A stretch of DNA of 23,940 nt, from contig JBBQNC010000024.1 in NCBI GenBank assembly GCA_038329555.1, forward strand, positions 1 through 23,940, in the 5' to 3' direction. This stretch comes from JALYUA01 sp038329555. GTDB lineage: Bacteria; Acidobacteriota; Thermoanaerobaculia; UBA5066; Gp7-AA6. Position 1 is the stretch's first letter. Every line of letters begins with the position of its first letter. This document shows, piece by piece, positions 16,514 to 23,217 of this stretch. The position numbers and the translations under genes are program-made. The notes beneath the pieces were generated by a model. That model did not search any database, was not told the DNA's origin, and saw only the letters and a list, made by a program, of their open reading frames with translations.

Positions 16514-17601
16514 ATGACGGCGATCGAGGACCTGCAGACGCCGGCCGTTCTCGTCGACCTCGACGTTCTGGAGCGCAACGTCGGCCGCATGGCGTCGGCG
16601 GCGCGCGCCGCCGGAGTGAAGCTGCGCCCCCACGCGAAGACGCACAAGCTGCTGGAGCTCGCGCGCCTGCAGGTCGTCGCGGGCGCCTCCGGCCTGACCG
16701 TTGCCAAGACCTCCGAGGCGGAGGTGTTCGCCGCGGAGGGATTCGAGGATCTCTTCGTCGCCTACCCCGTCGTCGGACGCGGCAAGCCGGAACGGCTGCT
16801 CTCTCTCTCCGACCGCGCGAGTCTGGCGGTCGGCGTCGACAGCTTCGAGGGGGCCCGGGCACTCGCGTCGGTCTTCGCGGCGGCGGGACGGCGTCTCGAC
16901 GTGCTCCTGAAGGTCGACTGTGGAACCGGCCGCGTCGGGGTCCTTCCCGAGGCCGCGCCGCCGCTGGCGCTTCGGATCGCCGAGCTTCCCGGCCTCGCCC
17001 TGAGGGGCCTCTTCACCCACGCGGGCCACGTGTACCTCGAGACCTCCCCGGAAGGCGTGGCCTCGGTCGGACGGAGGGGACGACGCTCGCGCGCGTCGCG
17101 GACCGGGTGCGGGCCGCCGGAGTTTCCGTGGAGGAAGTTTCTGTCGGGTCGACCCCCTCCGCCCGCTCGGCGATGTCGGTCGACGGCGTGACCGAGTGCC
17201 GTCCCGGCAACTACGTCTACCACGACGCCTCGCAGGTCTCCCTCGGAACGTGCGGGATCGAGGATTGCGCGATGACGGTGCTCTCCACGGTGGTGAGCGT
17301 TCCCTCCCCCTCCCGCGCGGTGCTCGACGCGGGGTCGAAGACCCTTTCGTCGGACGGTCTGCGCCCGGTGACCGGCGGGCACGGATTCATCCTCGGTAAG
17401 ACGAGCCGCGTCGCTCGCCTGTCCGAGGAGCACGGCGTCGTCGACGTGGCCGAGGGAGATCGATTCTCCGTGGGCGAACGGGTTCGCGTCCTGCCCAATC
17501 ACGCCTGCGTGGTCTCGAATCTGCACGATCGCGTGTACGCCGTACGCGGCGGAAACGTCGAGGCCCGCTGGCGCGTCGCCGCGCGGGGGTGCGTCGAATG
17601 A
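16514..17601 (+). pseudogene. D-threonine aldolase / D-serine dehydratase-like PLP enzyme, one-base frameshift
   Basis: Fold-type III PLP enzyme (alanine-racemase-like barrel) of the D-threonine aldolase/DSD1 group. Start MTAIEDLQTPAVLVDLD at 16514; PLP lysine probably K42 in RPHAKTHK; VDCGTGRVG and THAGHVY further on; C-terminal metal site PNHACVVSNL (His and Cys). The N-terminal part runs in one frame to about 17067 and the C-terminal part (RTEGTTLARVADRVRAAG onward) runs one frame back to the stop at 17601. Adding one base between 17066 and 17070 gives a single protein of about 362 residues, the normal family length. Both halves are well conserved, so an assembly deletion is more likely than decay. 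It cannot be told whether it is an aldolase or a dehydratase. The C-terminal gene end abuts an octamer repeat. Confidence 0.85.
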
Positions 17602-17611
17602 TTGGAAGAAT

Positions 17612-17643
17612 CGGGTGATCCGGTGATCGGGTGATCGGGTGAT
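17612..17643. repeat. Octamer tandem array after the PLP enzyme gene
   Basis: Four adjacent 8-bp units, CGGGTGAT, CCGGTGAT, CGGGTGAT and CGGGTGAT, starting 11 bp after the stop codon of the preceding gene. Degenerate units containing GAGTGATC and GGAATCGG continue to about 17670. No full inverted right arm is present, unlike the heptamer elements. Confidence 0.85.
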
Positions 17644-17704
17644 CAATCTGAAAATCGAGTGATCGAGGAATCGGCCGGGTTACACGTTCTGAGCTACGGC
17701 CCGT

Positions 17705-17719
17705 CCCGGCAAAGCCGGG
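17705..17719. other. Perfect hairpin CCCGGC-AAA-GCCGGG
   Basis: Six-bp perfect stem with a 3-nt loop. No T-tract follows on either strand, so it is at best a weak terminator for the PLP enzyme gene. It may be part of a larger repeated intergenic cassette with the neighbouring C-rich element. Confidence 0.4.
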
Positions 17720-17756
17720 CGCGAGTCGAGACGCGCCCCGTCGTCACCCCTTCGAC

Positions 17757-17802
17757 TTCCCCCTCACCCTCCCTCGCCCCCGACCGCGGGGGAAAGGGGA
17801 AT
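17757..17802. repeat. C-rich/G-rich intergenic hairpin repeat
   Basis: The pattern CCCTCACCCTCCCTCG followed by a CCCCCG/CGGGGG stem (17777-17782 with 17787-17792, loop ACCG) and GGAAAGGGG. It resembles the widespread bacterial intergenic repeats of the form CCCTC...GGGAGAGGG. Only one copy lies in this window, so its repeated nature is recalled rather than shown. Confidence 0.5.
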
Positions 17803-17908
17803 CCGAGGAGCCAGGCCTCCGCCGCTCCGCTCCGTCACCGCGTCCGGGATAGCCTCCCTCCATCTGCCACCGGCGACCGATCACCCATGTGAGCTCGAGG
17901 CCTGAGCG

Positions 17909-19339
17909 GTGACCGTTCCGCTCTGGCTCGGAATCCTCCTCGTCGCTCTCGCTTTCTGGGCGATCCTCGATCGCCTCCTGATCCCGAGCGTCCGCTGGCT
18001 CCTGCGCCGCCGGGTCAACCGCGTTCTCGAGGAGATCAACACCCGTCTGAAGATCCAGATCCCGCCGTTCAAGCTGACGAAACGGGAGGTGTTGATCGAC
18101 CGACTGCTCTACGACCCGGAGGTCCAGGAGGCGGCGGAGGCCTTCGCGCTCGCCGAGGAGATGCCCCGACAGGTCGTCATGGAGCGCGTCGCCGTCTACG
18201 CACGCGAGATCGTGCCGAGCTTCAACGCCTACGCCTACTTCCGGGTCGGGTACTCGCTCGCTCGCCGGGTCGCCCGACTGCTCTACCGCGTGCGGCTCGG
18301 GTATTCGGACGAGGAGGGGCTCGCGCGCCTTCCGCCCCGCTCGACGGTCGTGTTCCTGATCAATCACCGCAGCAACATGGACTACATTCTCGTCGGCTAC
18401 CTCGCGGCGGAAAAGGCGGCGCTCTCCTATGCGGTGGGAGAGTGGGCGCGGATCTGGCCGCTCCAGACGCTGGTGCGGTCGATGGGCGCCTATTTCGTGC
18501 GCCGCAATTCGCGCGACGCCCTCTACCGGAAGGTCCTCGGGCGCTGGGTCGGCATGGCGACGGAAGCGGGAGTCACCCAGGCCGTCTTCCCCGAGGGAGG
18601 GCTCTCCCGCGACGGGCGCCTGAGGCCCCCGAAGGTCGGCATCCTCGACTACATGCTCCGGGCGTTCGATCCGGCAGGCGAGCGCGACATCGTCTTCATC
18701 CCCGTCGGCATCAACTACGACCGCACCTTCGAGGACCGCAGCTTCCTCGTCGAGCGGGGCGCCGCCCCCGCCGGCGGTTCCGGGGCGCGCGCCGCGACGA
18801 ACGCGCTGCGGTTCGTCGGCAAGAACCTCGTGCTCATGGCCCGGAACCGGTGGCATCGCTTCGGCTACGCGTGCGTCAACTTCGGTTCGCCGATCTCGCT
18901 CAAGTCGTACCTGCGCGAGCGCGGGCTCGATTACCGCGGCCTTTCGAAGGAGGAGCGATTCGCGAAGGTTTCCGCTCTCGGCGACGACCTCATGCAGGCG
19001 ATCGCCCGGGTGATCCCCGTCGTGCCGGTCTCCCTGGTCGCCCGGGCGTTTTCCTCGGAGCCCGAGCGCGCCTGGAGCGAGCTCGAGCTGAAGGCCCGGG
19101 CGCTCGAAGACATGCGGGCGCTCGAGGCTCGCGGTGCGCACGTGTACGTCCCGCGCGGGGACCAGGACTACGCGATCGATGTCGGGCTGCGGATGCTGAC
19201 GCTCCGGCGGCTCGTCACGGAGCGGGAGGGCCTCTTCACTCCACTGGCGAAGGAGCTGCCGCTGCTCGAGTACTACGCGAACAGTATCGCGCACCTCTTT
19301 TCGAAGACGATGCCCGCTTCGGACGCGAGTTATGGGTAA
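17909..19339 (+). CDS. Glycerol-3-phosphate acyltransferase-like protein (PlsB/PlsC superfamily)
   Basis: A 476-residue acyltransferase, probably transferring an acyl chain to glycerol 3-phosphate in membrane lipid synthesis. The N-terminus has a membrane helix (PLWLGILLVALAFWAILD, about 4-21) and a basic stretch. Catalytic block I is NHRSNMD at about 152-157 (His and Asp of HX4D). The substrate block FPEGGLSRDGRL is at about 227-238, and PVGINYDRTFED further on resembles the PlsB block IV region. It is much shorter than E. coli PlsB (about 800 residues) but longer than PlsC (about 245). The GTG start at 17909 has GAGG 8 nt upstream. The last codons (SYG, stop) come from a heptamer array. Whether it uses acyl-CoA or acyl-ACP cannot be told. 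Confidence 0.88.
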   Translation: MTVPLWLGILLVALAFWAILDRLLIPSVRWLLRRRVNRVLEEINTRLKIQIPPFKLTKREVLIDRLLYDPEVQEAAEAFALAEEMPRQVVMERVAVYAREIVPSFNAYAYFRVGYSLARRVARLLYRVRLGYSDEEGLARLPPRSTVVFLINHRSNMDYILVGYLAAEKAALSYAVGEWARIWPLQTLVRSMGAYFVRRNSRDALYRKVLGRWVGMATEAGVTQAVFPEGGLSRDGRLRPPKVGILDYMLRAFDPAGERDIVFIPVGINYDRTFEDRSFLVERGAAPAGGSGARAATNALRFVGKNLVLMARNRWHRFGYACVNFGSPISLKSYLRERGLDYRGLSKEERFAKVSALGDDLMQAIARVIPVVPVSLVARAFSSEPERAWSELELKARALEDMRALEARGAHVYVPRGDQDYAIDVGLRMLTLRRLVTEREGLFTPLAKELPLLEYYANSIAHLFSKTMPASDASYG

Positions 19340-19425
19340 TGAGTTATGGGTTATGAGTTCTTGGAACCGATCGGTTGACTCGTAAACCCAAACTCACGAC
19401 TCAAAACTCAAAACTCAAAACTCAG
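19325..19425. repeat. Inverted heptamer-array element, copy 3 (different core)
   Basis: The left arm (19325-19359) has units GCGAGTT, ATGGGTA, ATGAGTT, ATGGGTT and ATGAGTT. The right arm (about 19390-19424) is mostly AAACTCA units. The arms match copies 1 and 2 in type, but the core (19360-19389) is unrelated and carries a perfect 12-bp palindrome, AACCGATCGGTT (19365-19376). It lies between convergent genes and supplies the stop codon of the acyltransferase gene (19337-19339). Confidence 0.85.
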
Positions 19426-19434
19426 TGCCTCGAG

Positions 19435-19689
19435 CTACCTTCCGGGGCCCGCGGCGCCGCGCCGCGCGGCGAAGACGAGTCCGCCGACGCTGATCACGAC
19501 CCACGCGCCCTCCATCAGCATCAGCCCGGGATCCCCCGAGCGCACGGCGAAGAACGTGAGAATCGCCCCGCCCAGGAGGTTCATCGCCAGGTATGGATAG
19601 CCGCGAGGGTCGAGTCGTCCCAGCTGACTCGCGGCGTACGCCGCCAGGACCGCACCGGCGCCGAGAAGCGACAGGATCTTCGCGGCCAC
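19435..19689 (-). CDS. Small membrane protein, CBU_0592-like
   Basis: An 84-residue protein with three hydrophobic segments (about 5-20, 31-48, 56-75). The pattern LLGAGAVLAAYAASQLG, YPYLAMNLLGGAILTFFAV and LMEGAWVVISVGGLVFA fits the bacterial membrane family represented by Coxiella CBU_0592, whose function is unknown. The GTG start at 19689 lies 12 bp after the stop of the holin-like gene on the same strand, so the two are probably co-translated; no clear ribosome site was seen. The TAG stop lies about 10 bp from the right arm of repeat copy 3. Confidence 0.75.
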   Translation of the reverse strand: MAAKILSLLGAGAVLAAYAASQLGRLDPRGYPYLAMNLLGGAILTFFAVRSGDPGLMLMEGAWVVISVGGLVFAARRGAAGPGR

Positions 19690-19701
19690 GGGCGGCGTCG
19701 C

Positions 19702-20070
19702 CTACCCGCGGGGATCGGGCTCGCGGACGAAAATCGAGAGGAACACGCTCACGATCGACACGACGAGCGCGCCCCAGAACGCCGCCAAGAAGCCCGCAAT
19801 GTGGAAACCCAGGCCGAACCGGAGCGCGAGCGCGCTCGTCATCAGCAGGATCACGGCGTTGATGACGAACGTGAAGAGGCCGAGGGTCAGAATCATGAGC
19901 GGGCAGGTGAGCACCTTCAGGAGCGGCGCCACGAGGGCATTCAAAAGGCCGAATACCAGGGCGACGCCGAGAAACGTCAGCGGGTCGGACGTCGCCGTGA
20001 TGCCCGGAACGAGCCGCGTCGCGACCCAGAGCGCCGCCGCGTTGATGAGGAGCCGGACGACGAAGCGCAT
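19702..20070 (-). CDS. Four-helix membrane protein of the phage holin family IV type
   Basis: A 122-residue protein with four predicted membrane helices: RLLINAAALWVATRLVPGI, FLGVALVFGLLNALVAPLL, LMILTLGLFTFVINAVILL and HIAGFLAAFWGALVVSIVSV. It matches the common chromosomal family annotated as mycobacterial 4-TMS phage holin (superfamily IV). The name is historical: there are no phage genes nearby and no evidence of lysis function. ATG start at 20070 with no strong ribosome site. It is 67 bp after the ABC1 kinase-like gene and 12 bp before the CBU_0592-like gene, forming a likely three-gene unit. Confidence 0.82.
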   Translation of the reverse strand: MRFVVRLLINAAALWVATRLVPGITATSDPLTFLGVALVFGLLNALVAPLLKVLTCPLMILTLGLFTFVINAVILLMTSALALRFGLGFHIAGFLAAFWGALVVSIVSVFLSIFVREPDPRG

Positions 20071-20137
20071 GCCTCGTCTACGCTATCAGCTCCCGGGCTT
20101 ACGCTCCGGGCGGCCGGCCGGCGGCCTGGCGGTAGAA

Positions 20138-21820
20138 TCAGGGCTTCCGCGCCGGGCTCCCCTTCGGGCGGGCGGCGCGGTCCGTCGTCAGGATCGAGAG
20201 GATCAGGGCGAACCCGCCGGCGGCCGCGACGAGGAAGAAGAGCATCGCGAGACCCGGGTACCCCAGGATGCGGAAGTTCGTCGGGACCTGCATCAACAGC
20301 GCCGCTCCCACGATGAGAGCGGCGAGGACCACGCCGAGCGCGATCCGGTTCGCGATCTTCTGCAGGCCCTCGATCACGGCGTGCTCGTCGATCGTGTGGA
20401 CGCGGAAGGACAGCTCGTTGTTCGCCAGCCCGTCCAGCACCTTGTTGACGCGGCCCGGCAGCTTCTCGACGAACTCCTTCGCCTCGAGAAGGCTCGACGC
20501 GATGCTGCCGGGCGACGCGCTCCGCATCATCCGCTTGCGCAGGAGGTCCGCCGTGTTGCTCCGGATGGACGCGTTCGGGTCGAACTCCGGATCGAGCGTG
20601 CGCCCGACCTCGTCCAGCTGCAGGAGCGCCTTGGCGAGCATCGTCAGCTCGGACGGCAGCTTGAGTCCGGTCTCGCCCGCGGCCCTCGAGACGTCGAGCA
20701 GCACGCGTCCGATCTGCATCTGCCCGATCGTCGCGTGACTGTAGAGACCGACGAGCTCGCTGACCTTCCGCTCGAGCTCGACCGGGTCGAACCCTTCCAG
20801 CCGGCGCCCGATCTGCGCGGCCCGCTCCGTCGCGCGGTCGCCGCGACCCTCGCTCACGTCGATCAGGAGCTTCAGGAGATTTTCCTGGAGCGCCGGCGAA
20901 ATGCGACCCACCATGCCGAGGTCGAGAAGGGCGATCCGGCCGTCTTCCGTCACGAACACGTTGCCCGGATGGGGATCGGCGTGGAAAAAGCCGTCGATCA
21001 GGATCTGCTGGAGATACGCGCGGAAGAGCTCCTCGGCGAGCGAATGGCCGTCCAGCTCGAGGCGCCGCAGGGGCGAGAGCGACGTGATCTTTTCGCCGCG
21101 GATGTAGTCCATCGTCAGGACGCGCGACGTGGTGTAGTCGGCGACCGGCGCCGGCACGACGATGCGCGGGAACGGCCGCATCTGGCGGCCGATCGTTTCG
21201 AGGTTCGACGCCTCCTGCCGGTAGTCGAGCTCGCCCAGGATGGTCTTGCGGAACTCCTCGACCATCTTCTCGAGCTCGAATCGGCCGCCGAGGTCCGAGT
21301 GCTTGTCGAGGAAGACGGCGATCTCGTGGAACGCCTCGAGGTCTTCGAGCACCTGCTCGCGGATGCCGGGCCGCTGCACCTTGACCGCCACGGGCCGGCC
21401 GTCACGGAGGCGGGCTCGGTGCACCTGGCCGAGCGACGCGGCCGCGATCGGAGTCGACTCGAACTCGGCGAAGGCCTTGGAGATCCTCACGCCGAGCTCG
21501 CTCTCGACGATCGGCTGCACCTCGCCGAAGGACACCGGCTCCACTTCGTCCTGGAGCCGGGCGAGGGCGGCGAGGTAGGCGGAGGGCAGGAGGTCTCCCC
21601 GGGAAGAAAGCAACTGGCCGATCTTGATAAACGTCGGTCCCAGCTTTTCGAGGTCCTTGGCGAGCTCTTCGGCGCTCGCCTTGTCGCCCGGCGCGGTCGT
21701 TCCGGCTTCGAACCCCTCGAGCTCCATGCCCGAAACGAGGTCCGAACGGCCGTACTTGACGAGAAGCCAGGCGATATCCTTGTATCGCTTCCAATGTCCG
21801 GGGATCGCCGCGAGAGCCAT
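20138..21820 (-). CDS. ABC1/AarF (UbiB-type) atypical kinase
   Basis: A 560-residue ABC1 kinase-like protein; relatives (UbiB, COQ8) support ubiquinone or other isoprenoid lipid handling with ATPase activity. Marks in order: KIGQLLSSR in the KxGQ extension (about 66-74), Ala-rich loop AAASLGQVHRA (about 126-136), ATP-site lysine in VAVKVQRP (about K147), catalytic HADPHPGN (about 280-287), and metal-binding DLG at about 300. Two hydrophobic helices close the protein (about 510-550), anchoring it to the membrane. The ATG at 21820 has AAGGAGG 6 nt upstream; the long upstream frame is shadow of the divergent SDR gene. First of a likely unit with the holin-like and CBU_0592-like genes. The exact lipid pathway cannot be named from this window. 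Confidence 0.93.
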   Translation of the reverse strand: MALAAIPGHWKRYKDIAWLLVKYGRSDLVSGMELEGFEAGTTAPGDKASAEELAKDLEKLGPTFIKIGQLLSSRGDLLPSAYLAALARLQDEVEPVSFGEVQPIVESELGVRISKAFAEFESTPIAAASLGQVHRARLRDGRPVAVKVQRPGIREQVLEDLEAFHEIAVFLDKHSDLGGRFELEKMVEEFRKTILGELDYRQEASNLETIGRQMRPFPRIVVPAPVADYTTSRVLTMDYIRGEKITSLSPLRRLELDGHSLAEELFRAYLQQILIDGFFHADPHPGNVFVTEDGRIALLDLGMVGRISPALQENLLKLLIDVSEGRGDRATERAAQIGRRLEGFDPVELERKVSELVGLYSHATIGQMQIGRVLLDVSRAAGETGLKLPSELTMLAKALLQLDEVGRTLDPEFDPNASIRSNTADLLRKRMMRSASPGSIASSLLEAKEFVEKLPGRVNKVLDGLANNELSFRVHTIDEHAVIEGLQKIANRIALGVVLAALIVGAALLMQVPTNFRILGYPGLAMLFFLVAAAGGFALILSILTTDRAARPKGSPARKP

Positions 21821-21847
21821 GCTGTTCCTCCTTCCGCCGGAACCGTC

Positions 21848-21851
21848 GGAG
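21848..21851 (+). promoter_or_regulatory. Ribosome binding site deciding the SDR TTG start
   Basis: GGAG, 8 nt before the TTG at 21860. It sits in the 39-bp gap shared with the divergent ABC1 kinase gene, whose own site is at 21827-21833. Confidence 0.5.
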
Positions 21852-21859
21852 CGGTCGAT

Positions 21860-22548
21860 TTGCAAACACCGGGCCTTGCCAGGCCGTCGCCCGCTTCGAG
21901 CCGGCACGTCTTCGTCGCCGGAGGCAGCGGATACGTCGGCTCCCGGCTCCTTCCGAGGTTCCTGGCGCGGGGTCACCGGGCCCGGGCGCTCGTCCGCCGC
22001 GGGTCCGAGGGGAGGCTCCCCCCGGGTTGCGAGGCCGTTTTCGGAAACGCCCTCGACGAGACGACGTTTTCCGGGCGCGTCGCACGCTGCGACACCTTCG
22101 TCCAGCTCGTCGGAGTGGCTCACCCCTCCCCCGCGAAGGCGGCCATCGTCCGCTCGGTCGACCTGGCCTCCGGGAAGGCCTCCGCGCGGGCGGCGGCGGC
22201 CGCCGGGATCGCGCACTTCGTCTACGTGAGCGTCGCGCAGCCCGCTCCCGCGATGAAGGCGTACGTCGCGGCCAGGGCGGAGGCCGAGGCGTTCATCCGC
22301 GAGCAGAGCTTGAATGCGACGTTCCTGCGCCCCTGGTACGTCCTCGGTCCCGGGCATCGGTGGCCTTACCTCATCCTTCCGGGATACTGGCTCTTCGAGA
22401 GGCTTCCGGCCACGCGCGACACGGCGCGGCGCGTGGGGCTCGTCACACTGCGGCAGATGGTCTCGGCGCTCGTCGAAGCGTCGAGACGCCGGCGAGCGGC
22501 GTGCGGATCGTCGACGTCCCCGGGATCCGCGCCGCGGGTGCCGCCTGA
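21860..22548 (+). pseudogene. NAD(P)-binding atypical SDR (NDUFA9-like), one-base frameshift
   Basis: Rossmann-fold protein of the atypical/extended SDR group. HVFVAGGSGYVGSRLL is the nucleotide-binding loop; HFVYVSVAQ and YVAARAEAEAFI hold the region of the SDR Tyr, but the usual YxxxK Lys is Arg; LNATFLRPWYVLGPGHRWP is typical of NDUFA9-like and NAD(P)H-binding relatives. The frame breaks after ALVEA at about 22480: adding one base (GCG then GTC) restores ETPASGVRIVDVPGIRAAGAA, written here as ETPASGVRIVDVPG and IRAAGAA, ending at the TGA 22546-22548. The repaired stop overlaps the next ATG by one base (TGATG), which argues that the repaired frame is the real one. No ATG or GTG fits; TTG at 21860 with GGAG upstream is the best start (229 residues). 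Confidence 0.8.
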
Positions 22549-23033
22549 TGACGGTCGAGCCCGCTGCGCCCGACGCCCTCTTCGAGCGATGCCGCGGCGA
22601 TCTTTCGATCTCGACGGATCCCGCCCGGCTCGACCGCGCCGCGATCCGGGAGTTCCTGGCGCAATCGTACTGGGCGGCCGGAGTGCCGCAGGACGTCGTC
22701 GACCGATCGATCGACGGGTCGCTGTCGTTCGGGCTGTACGAGGGCGCGAGGCAGATCGGCTTCGCGCGCGTCATCACGGATCGCGCGACGTTCGCCTACC
22801 TCGCCGACGTCTACGTCCTCGACCCGTGGCGCGGCCGCGGGCTCGGTCTCTGGCTGATGGAGAGCATCAGGGCCCATCCGGACCTCCAGAACCTGCGGCG
22901 GTGGATGCTCGCGACGAAGGACGCGCACGCGCTCTATCGGAGGGTCGGCTACACGCCACTCGGCCAGCCCGACCGATTCATGGAGATCGCGATGCCGGAC
23001 ATCTACACGAGCAAGAAGCCGCGCGGGGATTGA
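22548..23033 (+). CDS. GNAT family N-acetyltransferase
   Basis: A 161-residue GCN5-related acetyltransferase, acetyl-CoA dependent; the acceptor is unknown. The acetyl-CoA loop RGRGLGLWLM follows the strand YLADVYVLDPW (about 84-104). The closing ALYRRVGYTPLG is the usual C-terminal GNAT helix-strand. The first roughly 25 residues are an extra N-terminal piece. ATG at 22548 shares its A with the stop codon of the SDR gene, so translation is probably coupled. The closest recalled pattern is the GNAT subgroup annotated only as N-acetyltransferase, with FLAQSYWAAGVP near the start. Confidence 0.9.
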   Translation: MTVEPAAPDALFERCRGDLSISTDPARLDRAAIREFLAQSYWAAGVPQDVVDRSIDGSLSFGLYEGARQIGFARVITDRATFAYLADVYVLDPWRGRGLGLWLMESIRAHPDLQNLRRWMLATKDAHALYRRVGYTPLGQPDRFMEIAMPDIYTSKKPRGD

Positions 23034-23217
23034 CTCTCGACCGGCGCGGCGAATACCCTTCTCCGCAGCCTATGACCGCCGTCCTCTGATCGACCCGCGC
23101 GCGCGACTTCGCGCCGCGGGACCCCGGCGACGAAGCCGCTCCCTTCCGGGAGCCTCGCGGCGCTCCGCCTGCACGTTGCGCCGCGCCATGACGACGAACG
23201 ATCGAGAGGACATCTCC

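Larger units (their letters stand above)
17602..17908. other. Non-coding stretch of 307 bp with several repeats
   Basis: No credible coding region: open frames here are Pro/Ser/Arg-rich and lack ribosome sites. It holds an octamer array (17612-17643), a degenerate continuation of it to about 17670, a perfect 6-bp hairpin (17705-17719) and a C-rich/G-rich repeat (17757-17802). A GAGG at 17897-17900 precedes the acyltransferase GTG start by 8 nt. A promoter for the acyltransferase probably lies here, but no clear -35/-10 pair was seen. Confidence 0.7.

Noticed and set aside
19702..20070. Prophage remnant suggested by the holin-like gene
   Set aside because: The family is common on chromosomes; no integrase, lysin, capsid or attachment sites nearby.
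11660..22484. Programmed frameshifting in the M55, PLP-enzyme and SDR genes
   Set aside because: The sites share no slippery heptamer or downstream structure, the shift directions differ (one extra base versus one missing), and the families do not use recoding as far as known.
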